A DNA stretch of 64,000 bases, from assembly GCF_014062345.1 (NCBI RefSeq), contig NZ_JACGLS010000001.1:930001-994000 (forward strand), written 5' to 3'. The position numbers and the translations under genes are program-made. This stretch comes from Tenacibaculum pelagium (GTDB lineage: Bacteria; Bacteroidota; Bacteroidia; Flavobacteriales; Flavobacteriaceae). Numbering within the stretch: the stretch's first letter is position 1; each line of letters opens with the position of its first letter. The notes beneath the pieces are model-generated. The model did not search any database. It was not told the origin of the DNA and saw only the letters and a list, made by a program, of their open reading frames with translations. This document shows positions 34,840 to 44,182 of this stretch, piece after piece.

Positions 34840-35171
34840 TGGAACAAGATGTAACCATAAAAATAACCGATAGGGACGGTGTAAGTCACGAGGTATTAGC
34901 ACCGACAGATATGGCAATGAATTTAATGGAATTAGTCAGATCCTATGAGCTAGCTCCAGAAGGTACCATTGGAGTTTGTGGTGGAATGGCTATGTGTGCA
35001 TCCTGTCAGTGTTATGTAAATTCAAATCATGTATTACCAGAAATGACCGATGATGAAGATGCAATGCTTGCAGAAGCATTTGATGTTAAAGACAATAGTC
35101 GTTTAGGATGTCAAATTCAAATAACAAAAGAATTAGAAGGATTAGAAGTTGAACTAGCTCCAGAAGTATAA
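34839..35171 (+). CDS. [2Fe-2S] ferredoxin (adrenodoxin type)
   Basis: A 110-residue ferredoxin. The cluster ligands follow the C-x5-C-x2-C pattern (CGGMAMCASC, near residue 47) with a fourth cysteine in LGCQI near residue 88; the acidic DDEDAML helix before it is typical of adrenodoxin-like proteins. The TAATG overlap with the reductase gene upstream makes co-translation and function with it likely. This is the second ferredoxin in the operon, so the two may feed different enzymes; which one serves the sulfite reductase cannot be told. Confidence 0.92.
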   Translation: MEQDVTIKITDRDGVSHEVLAPTDMAMNLMELVRSYELAPEGTIGVCGGMAMCASCQCYVNSNHVLPEMTDDEDAMLAEAFDVKDNSRLGCQIQITKELEGLEVELAPEV

Positions 35172-35172
35172 A

Positions 35173-35934
35173 ATGGCAACAGTAGCAAATACCATAAAAA
35201 ATTATCATATCTGTTTAAAAGATACCGTAGAAGTGTTTACTAAACACCTCCTCTACTCTCTTTTTGACAAAGAATATAAAATTAGTTATCAAGATAAAAT
35301 TGAAAACCTATTTCTAACAATAAGTGATAAACTCCAAATAGAAGATTCAGCTACACTTTGGAATACATATCAGCAGTTATTTATTGATATACGTTTAAAG
35401 TTAGATTTAGATGCGATTGCTTTTGAAAAGAGTGATCCAGCTTGTAAAAGTTTAGAGGAAGTTTATTTAGCATATCCAGGATTTCATGCTATTGCTATTT
35501 ATAGATTAAGTCGTGAACTGTATAAATTAAATCAGTTTACTTTTTCAAGAATGATGAGCGAATATGCGCATAGTATAACTGGAGTAGATATTCATCCAGG
35601 TGCTATTATTGGCGAATCTTTTTTTATAGACCATGCTACAGGAATCGTCATTGGAGAAACAACTATTATAAAAAACAACGTAAAAATATACCAAGGAGTC
35701 ACTTTAGGAGGTATTCAAGTAAAAAAAGAATTAGCCGCTACTAAAAGACATCCTACTATTGAAAATAATGTTACCATTTATGCCAATGCTACCATATTAG
35801 GTGGTGATGTTATCATCGGAGAAGATAGTATTATAGGGGCTAATGTCTGTGTAACTTCATCCGTTCCAAAAGGTTCAATAGTGACCTATGAATTAGAAAA
35901 TAAAATAACCACTAGAAAATCATATGTAAAATGA
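35173..35934 (+). CDS. cysE: Serine O-acetyltransferase
   Basis: A 253-residue enzyme acetylating serine with acetyl-CoA for cysteine synthesis. The alpha-helical N-terminal part is followed by left-handed beta-helix hexapeptide repeats, with the catalytic DIHPGAIIGESFFIDH segment near residue 138 and VTLGGIQV. The C-terminus ends KITTRKSYVK rather than the Ile that docks into cysteine synthase, so the classic cysteine synthase complex may not form (inference). It overlaps cysM by four bases (ATGA). Confidence 0.92.
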   Translation: MATVANTIKNYHICLKDTVEVFTKHLLYSLFDKEYKISYQDKIENLFLTISDKLQIEDSATLWNTYQQLFIDIRLKLDLDAIAFEKSDPACKSLEEVYLAYPGFHAIAIYRLSRELYKLNQFTFSRMMSEYAHSITGVDIHPGAIIGESFFIDHATGIVIGETTIIKNNVKIYQGVTLGGIQVKKELAATKRHPTIENNVTIYANATILGGDVIIGEDSIIGANVCVTSSVPKGSIVTYELENKITTRKSYVK

Positions 35935-36845
35935 CTTTACTAAAAAACCAACCACAAATGAAAACAAAAAGTATAATTGATTTCGTAGGAAATACTCCTT
36001 TGGTAGAAGTAACCAATTCCTTTAATAATCCGAACGTTAAACTATTATTAAAGCTAGAAGGAAACAACCCTGGAGGAAGTGTGAAAGATAGAGCCGCCTA
36101 CTTTATGATTTCTGAAGCTTTAAAAAAGAAGAACATTAAAAAAGGAGATACTTTAGTAGAAGCAACTAGTGGTAACACAGGAATAGCTTTAGCTTTAATG
36201 GCAAAAGTTTTAGGAGTAAACATGGTATTAACTATGCCAGAACATGCTACCATAGAACGAGTAAAAACCATGAGAGCTTATGGTGCAGAAGTAATCTTAA
36301 CTCCCACAGAATTAGGTATGGAAGGAGCTATAGATCATGCTTTGGAATTAAAATATAAAAAAGGATATTTTCGATTGAATCAATTTGATAATTTCGATAA
36401 CCCTAAAGCACATTACACTACTACTGGACCAGAAATATGGAGAGATACGCAAGGAGAAATTACACATTTTGTTTCGGCAATGGGAACCACAGGAACAATT
36501 ACTGGAGTGTCAGATTATTTAAAACAACAGAACGATCAAATTAGAATCATTGGTGTACAGCCAAAAGAAGGTGCAAGAATTCCAGGAATTAGAAAATGGT
36601 CAGAAGAATACTTACCAGCTATTTTTAAACCACAAAAAATAGATAGCTTTTTAGAGGTAACCCAACAAGAAGCCGAAGAAGGAACTCTTAAACTAGCTAA
36701 GCAAGAAGGTATTTTTGCTGGTATGAGTAGCGGAGGTGCATTTGCTTCAGCATTAAAAGTAGCCAACTCTATTGAAGAAGGTGTCGTTGTTACAGTTGTA
36801 TGCGATCGTGGAGACCGTTATTTATCATCTAATTTATATAAATAG
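35931..36845 (+). CDS. cysM: Cysteine synthase
   Basis: A 304-residue fold-type II PLP enzyme making cysteine from O-acetylserine and sulfide. The PLP lysine is Lys52 in GGSVKDRAA, followed by ATSGNTGIALA and the C-terminal SSGGAFA. Features such as the ERVKTMRAYGAEV segment resemble CysM-type (B) enzymes. The ATG at 35931 gives an ATGA overlap with cysE; a second in-frame ATG at 35958 (MKTKSIIDF) starts closer to the usual N-terminus and is a fair alternative. It is the last gene of the operon. Confidence 0.93.
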   Translation: MTLLKNQPQMKTKSIIDFVGNTPLVEVTNSFNNPNVKLLLKLEGNNPGGSVKDRAAYFMISEALKKKNIKKGDTLVEATSGNTGIALALMAKVLGVNMVLTMPEHATIERVKTMRAYGAEVILTPTELGMEGAIDHALELKYKKGYFRLNQFDNFDNPKAHYTTTGPEIWRDTQGEITHFVSAMGTTGTITGVSDYLKQQNDQIRIIGVQPKEGARIPGIRKWSEEYLPAIFKPQKIDSFLEVTQQEAEEGTLKLAKQEGIFAGMSSGGAFASALKVANSIEEGVVVTVVCDRGDRYLSSNLYK

Positions 36846-36855
36846 TTATTTTTTA

Positions 36856-36887
36856 TTGGGTTAATAAAAAATAAACCAATAGATTTG
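36856..36887 (+). promoter_or_regulatory. Promoter of the metH operon
   Basis: TTG (36856-36858), 21 bases, then TAGATTTG (36880-36887), a full match to the Flavobacteriia pattern. It starts transcription about 20 bases before the second SAM-I aptamer. Confidence 0.65.
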
Positions 36888-36913
36888 TACCATAGTTCAT
36901 TAACTTAATTGAT

Positions 36914-37014
36914 GTTATCAAGAAAGGTGGAGGGAATAGACCCTTTGAAACCTTAGCAACCCTTTGTGCAAACAAAGAAGGTGCTACATTCTACTGCTTA
37001 CGCAGAGAGATAAC
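36914..37014 (+). ncRNA. SAM-I (S-box) riboswitch upstream of metH
   Basis: P1 is GTTATC (36914-36919) with GATAAC (37009-37014). Internal landmarks match the first copy: AAGAAAGGTGGAGGGA, ACCC, TTTGAAACCTTAGCAACC, the AAAG stem, GGTGCTACATTC and the final arm. The first 60 bases are nearly identical to the metY riboswitch, so the two are paralogous. Downstream lies a hairpin that buries the metH start codon, and a second TGATAAC that can pair with the 5' P1 strand, so control is probably translational. Confidence 0.94.
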
Positions 37015-37036
37015 GAAAAGAAGTTTTCTTCCTCTT

Positions 37037-37068
37037 TTCCTGATAACATAATATTTAATTATCAGGAA
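37037..37068 (+). promoter_or_regulatory. Start-codon sequestering hairpin of metH
   Basis: TTCCTGATAA (37037-37046) pairs perfectly with TTATCAGGAA (37059-37068) around a 12-base loop; the last paired base is the A of the ATG at 37068 and the arm includes the AGGA. The left arm also contains TGATAAC (37041-37047), complementary to the 5' P1 strand 36914-36920, giving a mutually exclusive anti-sequester pairing. Confidence 0.7.
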
Positions 37069-38063
37069 TGTCAAACATTTATACAGAAATACAAAAACGA
37101 ATTCTCGTGCTCGATGGTGCTATGGGAACCATGCTTCAGGAATATAAATTTACTGAAGAAGATTTTCGTGGAGAACGTTTTAAAGAATATCCTATACCGC
37201 TACAAGGTAACAACGATTTGTTATCTATAACACAACCAGAAGCTGTTAAAGAAGTACATAAAAAATACTTTGCTGCTGGTGCAGATATTGTTGAAACCAA
37301 TACCTTTTCTGGAACCACCATTGCTATGGCCGATTACCAAATGGAAGATTTGGTATATGAGTTAAACTACGAATCTGCTAAAATAGCAAAAGAAGCTGCA
37401 GATGAATTTACGGCAAAAGAGCCTAATAAACCAAGATTTGTAGCAGGTTCTATTGGTCCAACCAATAGAACAGCGAGTATGTCTCCAGATGTAAATGACC
37501 CAGGTTATAGAGCCGTTACTTTTGATGAATTAAGAATTGCATACAAACAACAAACAGAAGCTTTATTAGATGGAGGAGCAGATCTTTTATTAGTAGAAAC
37601 TGTCTTTGATACACTTAATGCAAAAGCAGCTTTATTTGCTATTGAAGAAGTAAAAGAAGAACGACAAATAGACGTTCCAATAATGGTATCAGGAACAATT
37701 ACAGATGCATCAGGAAGAACACTTTCTGGACAAACGGCGGAGGCTTTTTTAGTATCTATATCGCATTTACCACTCCTATCCGTAGGCTTTAATTGTGCTT
37801 TAGGGGCAAACCTGCTACAACCACATTTAGAAGCAATAGCACCAAAAACAGAATTTGCCATATCAGCACATCCAAATGCTGGGTTACCTAATGCTTTTGG
37901 AGAATACGATGAAACGCCTGAAGAAATGGCACAACAAATTGAGGAGTATTTAAAAAAGGAACTAATCAATATTATAGGAGGCTGTTGTGGCACTACTCCC
38001 AAACATATTACAGCTATTGCAGAAGTAGCAGCAAAATATCAACCAAGAAAAATAACAGTTTAA
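37068..38063 (+). CDS. Methionine synthase, homocysteine-binding half
   Basis: A 331-residue homocysteine S-methyltransferase domain protein equal to the N-terminal module of cobalamin-dependent methionine synthase. The zinc ligands are Cys243 (FNCALG) and the pair Cys306-Cys307 (GGCCGTTP). It opens with the DGAMGT motif near residue 15. The rest of MetH is encoded by the next gene, one base beyond the stop, so the enzyme is split in two polypeptides. Expression should be shut down by SAM through the hairpin at its start codon. Confidence 0.94.
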   Translation: MSNIYTEIQKRILVLDGAMGTMLQEYKFTEEDFRGERFKEYPIPLQGNNDLLSITQPEAVKEVHKKYFAAGADIVETNTFSGTTIAMADYQMEDLVYELNYESAKIAKEAADEFTAKEPNKPRFVAGSIGPTNRTASMSPDVNDPGYRAVTFDELRIAYKQQTEALLDGGADLLLVETVFDTLNAKAALFAIEEVKEERQIDVPIMVSGTITDASGRTLSGQTAEAFLVSISHLPLLSVGFNCALGANLLQPHLEAIAPKTEFAISAHPNAGLPNAFGEYDETPEEMAQQIEEYLKKELINIIGGCCGTTPKHITAIAEVAAKYQPRKITV

Positions 38064-38064
38064 T

Positions 38065-40743
38065 ATGGAGACGGAATGTAAAAAACACATGAGACTAAGT
38101 GGTTTAGAACCTCTTATAATCACTCCAGAAAGTAATTTTATAAATGTAGGAGAACGAACCAATGTAGCAGGTTCTCGTAAATTTTTACGATTAATAAAAG
38201 AAGAGAAATTTGATGAAGCATTAGCCATAGCACGTCACCAAGTAGATGGTGGAGCTCAAATTATAGACATTAACATGGATGATGGTTTAATAGACGGAAA
38301 AGAAGCTATGGTTCGGTTTTTAAATCTTATTGCTGCTGAACCAGATATTTGTAGAGTTCCTATAATGATTGATAGTTCTAAGTGGGAGATTATTGAAGCT
38401 GGATTACAAGTTGTTCAAGGAAAATCAGTAGTTAATTCTATCTCCTTAAAAGAAGGAGAAGAAAAATTTATATGGGAAGCCACTCAAGTAAAACGTTACG
38501 GAGCTGCCGTTATAGTAATGGCTTTTGATGAAGTAGGACAAGCAGATACCTTTGAGCGAAGAATAGAGATTGCAGAACGTTCTTATAAAATATTGGTGGA
38601 CATTGTCCACTTTTCACCAGAAGATATAATTTTTGACCTAAATATTTTCCCAGTAGCAACGGGAATGGAAGAGCATAAAAAAAATGCAATCGATTTTATT
38701 GAAGCTACACGTTGGGTTAGAAATAATTTACCTCATGTTAGTGTAAGTGGTGGTGTAAGTAATGTTTCTTTTTCATTTAGAGGAAACAATGCCGTTCGTG
38801 AAGCCATGCACACTGTGTTCTTATATTATGCAATAAAAGCAGGTATGAACATGGGAATTGTAAATCCAACCATGTTAGAAGTTTACGACGACATTCCCAA
38901 AAATCTATTGGAACATATTGAAGATGTTATTTTAGATCGAAGAGAAGATGCAACGGAGCGATTATTAGATTTTGCTGAAACGGTAAAAGGTAAAAAGAAA
39001 GAAGATGACACCACCATTTTAGAATGGAGAAACTTGCCTTTACAAGAAAGAATAACGCATTCCTTAGTAAAAGGTATTGATGCATTTATTGTGGAAGATG
39101 CAGAAGAAGCTCGATTAAGTGTTGAGAAACCCTTACATGTAATTGAAGGTCATTTAATGACGGGAATGAATGTAGTAGGTGATTTATTTGGAAGTGGAAA
39201 AATGTTCCTACCTCAGGTAGTGAAGTCTGCACGTGTAATGAAAAAAGCGGTAGCGTATTTAAATCCATTTATAGAAGCTGAAAAAGGAGAAGAACAGCAG
39301 GCTTTAGGAAGAATTTTAATGGCTACTGTAAAAGGCGATGTACACGATATAGGAAAGAATATTGTATCGGTAGTATTGGGTTGTAACAATTACGAAATTA
39401 TCGATTTAGGGGTTATGGTTCCACCAGAAAAGATTATAGAAACGGCTAAGCAAGAAAAGGTCGATGCTATAGGTTTAAGTGGTTTAATTACTCCTTCGTT
39501 AGATGAAATGGTCTATTTAGCTAAAGAGATGGAGCGTGAAAATCTAGACATTCCGTTGTTAATTGGTGGTGCTACTACATCTAAAGCTCATACAGCAGTA
39601 AAGATAGATACACAATATAAAAATGCGGTTGTTCATATAAACGATGCTTCAAGAGCAGTTACTGTAGTTGGAGATTTACTTAACAAAAAGAGTAGTAATG
39701 AATATGTAACTAAACTTAAAAAAGACTATGAAGAATTTAGAGATAAGTTCTTAAAGCGAGGTAAGGTTAAATCGTACGTAAGTATTGAAGAAGCTCGTAA
39801 GCGTAAGTTTTCAATTAATTGGGATGAGGCAGCGATTAATAAACCAAAAGAGTTAGGAATTCAAACTTTAGAACAGGTCAGTTTAAAAGATTTGATTCCG
39901 TTTTTTGATTGGTCTCCGTTTTTTCGTTCTTGGGATTTACACGGAAAGCTTCCTAACATTTTAGAAGATGAGTTGGTAGGTGAACAAGCAACTAGTTTAT
40001 ACCAAGATGCTCAAGAAATGCTTAAAGAAATTATAGCAAATCAATCACTAAAGCCAAAAGCAATTTTTGGTTTGTTTGAAGCAAATACCATTAACGATGA
40101 TGATATTTCTGTTCAGAAAAAAGGAAAAGAAATAGCGGTTTTTAGAACACTTCGTCAGCAATTGCAAAAGAGAGAGGGGAAGTCTAATTATGCTTTGGCA
40201 GATTTTATAGCTCCTAAAGAATTAGGTAAAACAGATTATATAGGTAGTTTTTGTACCGCTGTTTTTGGATCTGATGAATTGGCAAATAAGTATAAAGACC
40301 AACAAGATGATTATAACGCCATTATGGCTCAAGCTTTGGCAGATCGTTTTGCTGAAGCCTTTGCAGAATATTTGCACCATAGGGTGCGTACGCAACATTG
40401 GGGCTATGCAAGTAATGAAGACTTGAGTAACGAAGAATTAATAAAAGAAAGTTATAAAGGAATTCGTCCAGCTCCAGGTTATCCAGCTTGTCCAGACCAT
40501 TTAGAAAAAGAAACCATTTGGCAATTATTAGATGTGGAAGAGCGTATAGGAGTTAGCTTAACAGAAAGCTTGGCTATGTGGCCGGCAGCAGCAGTTTCAG
40601 GATATTACTTTGCTAATGAACAAGCTAGTTATTTTGGTTTAGGAAAGATAACCGATGATCAGGTGCGAGATTTTGCTAATAGAAAAGAAATATCCTTAGA
40701 AAAGGCAAGAAAATGGTTGCACCCGAATATTGCAGAAAAATAA
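38065..40743 (+). CDS. metH: Methionine synthase, folate/cobalamin/activation half
   Basis: An 892-residue protein with the remaining MetH modules. A pterin-binding methyltetrahydrofolate domain ([16 protein letters not shown] near residue 25) comes first, then the cap and B12-binding domain with the cobalt-ligand His427 in GDVHDIGKN. The SAM-binding reactivation domain ends it ([12 protein letters not shown] near residue 805). It methylates homocysteine to methionine with the partner half encoded upstream. The ATG at 38065 leaves one base after the upstream stop; Met residue 9 is an alternative. No internal frameshift is seen. Confidence 0.95.
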   Translation: METECKKHMRLSGLEPLIITPESNFINVGERTNVAGSRKFLRLIKEEKFDEALAIARHQVDGGAQIIDINMDDGLIDGKEAMVRFLNLIAAEPDICRVPIMIDSSKWEIIEAGLQVVQGKSVVNSISLKEGEEKFIWEATQVKRYGAAVIVMAFDEVGQADTFERRIEIAERSYKILVDIVHFSPEDIIFDLNIFPVATGMEEHKKNAIDFIEATRWVRNNLPHVSVSGGVSNVSFSFRGNNAVREAMHTVFLYYAIKAGMNMGIVNPTMLEVYDDIPKNLLEHIEDVILDRREDATERLLDFAETVKGKKKEDDTTILEWRNLPLQERITHSLVKGIDAFIVEDAEEARLSVEKPLHVIEGHLMTGMNVVGDLFGSGKMFLPQVVKSARVMKKAVAYLNPFIEAEKGEEQQALGRILMATVKGDVHDIGKNIVSVVLGCNNYEIIDLGVMVPPEKIIETAKQEKVDAIGLSGLITPSLDEMVYLAKEMERENLDIPLLIGGATTSKAHTAVKIDTQYKNAVVHINDASRAVTVVGDLLNKKSSNEYVTKLKKDYEEFRDKFLKRGKVKSYVSIEEARKRKFSINWDEAAINKPKELGIQTLEQVSLKDLIPFFDWSPFFRSWDLHGKLPNILEDELVGEQATSLYQDAQEMLKEIIANQSLKPKAIFGLFEANTINDDDISVQKKGKEIAVFRTLRQQLQKREGKSNYALADFIAPKELGKTDYIGSFCTAVFGSDELANKYKDQQDDYNAIMAQALADRFAEAFAEYLHHRVRTQHWGYASNEDLSNEELIKESYKGIRPAPGYPACPDHLEKETIWQLLDVEERIGVSLTESLAMWPAAAVSGYYFANEQASYFGLGKITDDQVRDFANRKEISLEKARKWLHPNIAEK

Positions 40744-40784
40744 AGATTAAATACAACTAGAGCTTAGTGCTCAAAACGAGAATA

Positions 40785-41741
40785 ATGAAAGTAACTGAAC
40801 ATATAAAACAAGCAAATGGAGAAACGCTGTTTTCCTTTGAAATATTACCCCCGTTAAAAGGACAACATATACAATCTATTTTCGACAATATAGATCCTCT
40901 GATAGAATTTAAACCGCCCTTTATAGATGTTACCTACCACAGAGAAGAATACACTTATAAAGAACTTGAAAATGGACTATTAAAAAAACAAGTCGTTAAA
41001 AAGCGTCCTGGAACCGTTGGAATTTGTGCTGCTATTCAAAATAAATATCAAGTAGATGCGGTACCACATATTCTTTGTGGAGGCTTTACAAAAGAGGATA
41101 CTGAAAATTTTTTAATTGACTTAGATTTTCTCGGTATTGATAATGTTGTTGCGTTAAGAGGAGATGCCGTAAAAAGTGAAACCTATTTTAAACCTGAAAA
41201 AGACGGACACCAATATGCAAGTGAATTAGTATCTCAAATTCAAGACTTAAATAAAGGAATCTACTTGGATGATGAACTTCAAAATTCGTCTAAAACAGAT
41301 TTTTGCATTGGTGTTGCTGGTTATCCTGAAAAACATATGGAAGCTCCGAGTTTAGATTCAGATATTCATTTTTTAAAAAAGAAAATCAAAAACGGTGCTA
41401 CGTATATTGTAACTCAAATGTTTTTTGATAATCAGAAATATTTCGATTTTGTAGCAAAATGTAGAAAAGAGGGAATTACAGTTCCGATTATTCCTGGGTT
41501 AAAACCAATATCAACACAAAAACAGTTAAACTTAATTCCACATCGTTTTAAAGTAGATTTACCAGATGATTTAATAATGAGTGTTGTAAAATGTAAAGAC
41601 AATAAAACTGTAAGACGAGTTGGAGTTGAATGGTGTATACAACAAAGTAAAGAGCTAATTAAAGCTGGAGTGCCATTACTTCATTATTATTCTATGGGTA
41701 AATCAACTAATATTCAACAAATAGCAAAAGAAGTTTTTTAA
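40785..41741 (+). CDS. metF: Methylenetetrahydrofolate reductase
   Basis: A 318-residue FAD enzyme reducing methylene-THF to methyl-THF, the methyl donor for MetH. The TIM-barrel protein has the FSFEILPP start motif near residue 16, the LRGD motif near residue 124 and the TQMFFDN motif near residue 210. The ATG at 40785 (MKVTEHIKQANGE) was preferred over an in-frame ATG six codons upstream because the family begins there. It is 41 bases after metH and is the last gene of the SAM-controlled operon. Confidence 0.95.
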   Translation: MKVTEHIKQANGETLFSFEILPPLKGQHIQSIFDNIDPLIEFKPPFIDVTYHREEYTYKELENGLLKKQVVKKRPGTVGICAAIQNKYQVDAVPHILCGGFTKEDTENFLIDLDFLGIDNVVALRGDAVKSETYFKPEKDGHQYASELVSQIQDLNKGIYLDDELQNSSKTDFCIGVAGYPEKHMEAPSLDSDIHFLKKKIKNGATYIVTQMFFDNQKYFDFVAKCRKEGITVPIIPGLKPISTQKQLNLIPHRFKVDLPDDLIMSVVKCKDNKTVRRVGVEWCIQQSKELIKAGVPLLHYYSMGKSTNIQQIAKEVF

Positions 41742-41819
41742 TTGTAAGGAAATAGAAACTATTGATACTATGATAGTAAAAAGTAATTTTTGTAAAATTG
41801 CATTGGCAAAATATTTGTT

Positions 41820-41827
41820 TACTTTTG
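41820..41827 (+). promoter_or_regulatory. -7 promoter box for trxA
   Basis: TACTTTTG matches TAnnTTTG, 42 bases before the trxA ATG. Confidence 0.5.
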
Positions 41828-41869
41828 TAGCATAGAAACAAGACATTAACTTAATTAAAACATAATAAA

Positions 41870-42187
41870 ATGGCATTAGAAATTACAGATGCAAACTTTG
41901 ACGAGATAGTATTAAAATCAGACAAACCTGTATTGGTTGATTTTTGGGCAGCTTGGTGTGGACCTTGTAGAATGGTTGGACCAATCGTTGATGAAATTCA
42001 TACTGAATACGATGGTAAAGCTGTTGTTGGTAAAGTTGACGTTGACAACAACCAAGAATTTGCTGCTAAATACGGAGTTAGAAACATCCCTACTGTTTTA
42101 ATCTTTAAAAACGGAGAAGTTGTAGATAAGCAAGTTGGTGCTGCTCCTAAAAAAGCATATACTGATAAAATTGATGCTGCTTTATAA
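41870..42187 (+). CDS. trxA: Thioredoxin
   Basis: A 105-residue cytosolic thioredoxin, a general dithiol reductant and a possible electron donor to CysH. The active site is WCGPC near residue 29, and the cis-proline NIPTV follows near residue 75. Length and sequence are standard. It has its own promoter box and a hairpin terminator just beyond the stop; it is not part of the metF operon. Confidence 0.97.
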   Translation: MALEITDANFDEIVLKSDKPVLVDFWAAWCGPCRMVGPIVDEIHTEYDGKAVVGKVDVDNNQEFAAKYGVRNIPTVLIFKNGEVVDKQVGAAPKKAYTDKIDAAL

Positions 42188-42211
42188 TAAAGTACATTTA
42201 TAATATATCTT

Positions 42212-42242
42212 AAAAGGTTTGGCTATCGCTGAACCTTTTTTT
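42212..42242 (+). terminator. Terminator of trxA
   Basis: Arms AAAAGGTT (42212-42219) and AACCTTTT (42232-42239) with a 12-base loop and a T run. It lies before the start of the DUF58 gene, and overlaps a spurious upstream extension of that frame. Confidence 0.75.
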
Positions 42243-42257
42243 ATTTTCGGAACTATT

Positions 42258-43178
42258 ATGATTGATTTAAATAATACTTCTTCCGAAATTAAAAACTTAG
42301 AATTGCTTGCCAAACAAGTAGTAGAAGGTTTTATTACTGGAATGCATAAAAGCCCATTTCATGGATTTTCTGTTGAATTTTCTGAACATAAGCTATATAA
42401 TAAAGGAGAAAGTACGCGTCATATAGATTGGAAATTATTTGCAAAAACAGAAAAGTTATATACTAAAAAGTACGAAGAAGAAACTAATCTACGTTGTCAT
42501 TTAATTATTGACAACTCTGCTTCAATGCACTACCCTATTGTTAAAAATCAATCTATTGGTAACTTAAATAAAATAGGTTTTTCAGCAGTTGCTGCAGCTT
42601 CTTTAATGGACATCTTAAAAAGACAACGAGATGCTGTTGGATTAAGTATTTATGCTGATACTTACGAATATTATGCACCTGAGAAAGGAAGCGAACGACA
42701 CCGAAAAATGTTGTTAAATCAACTTGAGCAATTATTGGTTTCTAATTCAACCTCAACAACAGAAACTTATCAATATTTACATGAAATAGCCGAAAAAATT
42801 CATCGTCGCTCTTTAATTTTCTTGTTTACCGACATGTTTCAAACAACAAAAAAAGAAGATGAGCTTTTTAATGCTTTAAGACATTTAAAGTTCAACAAAC
42901 ACGAAGTAGTATTATTTCATACGTACGATAAAAAAACAGAGTTTGAATTCGATTTTGACAATACTCCTAAAAAATTTGTAGATGTTGAAACTGGAGAGGA
43001 AATAAATTTATATGCTGAAAACATACAAGAAAACTATAAAGAACTAAGCAACTCTTTTTTCAAAAATCTAAAAAACAAATGTTTACAATATAAAATAGAT
43101 TATATACCTGTTGATATTAATGAAGGTTATACTAAAATTCTTACCTCATATCTTATTAGTAGGCAAAACTTTTTATAA
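42258..43178 (+). CDS. DUF58 (von Willebrand A-like) protein
   Basis: A 306-residue DUF58 protein. The family marker SPFHGFSVEFSEHKLYNKGESTRHIDWKLFAKT sits near residues 29-60 in the mature order, abbreviated here to its core HIDWK. A MIDAS-like DNSAS follows near residue 90. In many bacteria a DUF58 gene accompanies an AAA ATPase (MoxR) and vWA/BatA membrane proteins; none is adjacent here, so its partner genes lie elsewhere or it acts alone. The ATG at 42258 is preferred because an upstream in-frame ATG lies in the trxA terminator. Confidence 0.85.
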   Translation: MIDLNNTSSEIKNLELLAKQVVEGFITGMHKSPFHGFSVEFSEHKLYNKGESTRHIDWKLFAKTEKLYTKKYEEETNLRCHLIIDNSASMHYPIVKNQSIGNLNKIGFSAVAAASLMDILKRQRDAVGLSIYADTYEYYAPEKGSERHRKMLLNQLEQLLVSNSTSTTETYQYLHEIAEKIHRRSLIFLFTDMFQTTKKEDELFNALRHLKFNKHEVVLFHTYDKKTEFEFDFDNTPKKFVDVETGEEINLYAENIQENYKELSNSFFKNLKNKCLQYKIDYIPVDINEGYTKILTSYLISRQNFL

Positions 43179-43208
43179 TATTTCTCTTTTATATTTAAAA
43201 AAAGATTA

Positions 43209-43216
43209 TATATTTG
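43209..43216 (+). promoter_or_regulatory. -7 promoter box of the tRNA-Asp pair
   Basis: TATATTTG matches TAnnTTTG, 18 bases before the first tRNA gene. Confidence 0.55.
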
Positions 43217-43233
43217 CATCCGCTTAGAGCAAC

Positions 43234-43307
43234 GGTCTGGTAGTTCAGCTGGTTAGAATACATGCCTGTCACGCATGGGGTCGCGGGTTCGAGTCCCGTC
43301 CAGACCG
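43234..43307 (+). tRNA. tRNA-Asp (GTC), copy 1
   Basis: A 74-base cloverleaf: acceptor GGTCTGG with CCAGACC, D arm GTTCAGCTGGTTAGAAT, anticodon arm CATGC-CTGTCAC-GCATG with anticodon GTC, T arm GCGGG-TTCGAGT-CCCGT, discriminator G. CCA is not encoded. Confidence 0.97.
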
Positions 43308-43346
43308 CTAAAGTTTATCTAAGTAAAATACATTGCTAAATGCAAC

Positions 43347-43420
43347 GGTCTGGTAGTTCAGCTGGTTAGAATACATGCCTGTCACGCATGGGGTCGCGGG
43401 TTCGAGTCCCGTCCAGACCG
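43347..43420 (+). tRNA. tRNA-Asp (GTC), copy 2
   Basis: Sequence identical to copy 1 over all 74 bases, 39 bases downstream. The flanking GCAAC and GC bases are also shared, so a tandem duplication is likely. It is followed by a terminator. Confidence 0.97.
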
Positions 43421-43421
43421 C

Positions 43422-43451
43422 AAAAAGCTTCTCAAAATTGAGAAGCTTTTT
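43422..43451. terminator. Terminator of the tRNA pair and of the MBL gene
   Basis: Perfect 14-base inverted repeat (AAAAAGCTTCTCAA and its complement) with a 2-base loop as drawn. It lies directly after the second tRNA and before the converging MBL gene. Confidence 0.9.
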
Positions 43452-43456
43452 TCTTT

Positions 43457-44101
43457 TTACAATATTATTTGTTCTTGATTAGCAACCCAATTCACCACAC
43501 TCATAATATCTTTTTTGGCTTTTCCTAAAACAAATGGATTCCCATGACCTGATAAAACAGTATAATCATCATCAAAAAAATCTAAAACTTTTACTACGTT
43601 TTTAAGATGATGTTCAGTATTAGAGTGCATAAAATCTGAACGACCAATAGAATTCTCGAAAATCAAATCTCCTGCAATTAATAACTTCTCCTCCTCGCAA
43701 TAAAAAATTGAAGAGTCTGGGGAATGTCCAGGAGTATGTATTGTTTTAAACTCCCTCTCTCCTATTTTAAAAGAAAACTCTTCTCCTTTAAAAACAACTT
43801 CAGCTTCTTTGCAAGAAATAGCTTTAAACTGTGGAAAAAAACCAGAAGTATTCATCATTGGATCCGTTAACATCAGTTGACCTTCTTCCTGAATTACTAC
43901 ATCACATTGATATTCATTCCGTAAATCTTTTAAAACCTCAATATGATCAACATGCCCATGAGTAATAATAATATTTTTAGGCCTAATAGCAACAAATTCT
44001 TTAATTGCTATATCAGATGCATCAATAATTACCGACTCACCATTACTTTCGATATAATAAGTATTTGTTGTCCAATGCGAAATAACGCGCTCAATATTCA
44101 T
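43457..44101 (-). CDS. MBL-fold metallo-hydrolase
   Basis: A 214-residue metallo-beta-lactamase-fold hydrolase. The metal motif HGHVDHIE (residues about 48-55) supplies HxHxDH, then the second histidine in HTPGHSPDS near residue 119, an aspartate in AGDLIFENSIGRSD and the late SGHGNPF. The pattern resembles glyoxalase II and related hydrolases (YcbL-like), but the substrate cannot be fixed from the sequence. It is monocistronic and ends at the shared hairpin. A weak TATCTTCG-like box sits before its ATG. Confidence 0.85.
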   Translation of the reverse strand: MNIERVISHWTTNTYYIESNGESVIIDASDIAIKEFVAIRPKNIIITHGHVDHIEVLKDLRNEYQCDVVIQEEGQLMLTDPMMNTSGFFPQFKAISCKEAEVVFKGEEFSFKIGEREFKTIHTPGHSPDSSIFYCEEEKLLIAGDLIFENSIGRSDFMHSNTEHHLKNVVKVLDFFDDDYTVLSGHGNPFVLGKAKKDIMSVVNWVANQEQIIL

Positions 44102-44182
44102 AAGAAATAATTTTTAGCGAAGATAATTTGTTTTTCTAAAATTAATTTCTAAGATTTGTCTCGTACAAAGAACACAAATACA

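Noticed and set aside
36847..36873. An 11-base inverted repeat (TATTTTTTATT and its complement) after cysM.
   Set aside because: It is entirely A/T and overlaps the TTG of the metH promoter, so as a terminator it would be weak; I did not list it.
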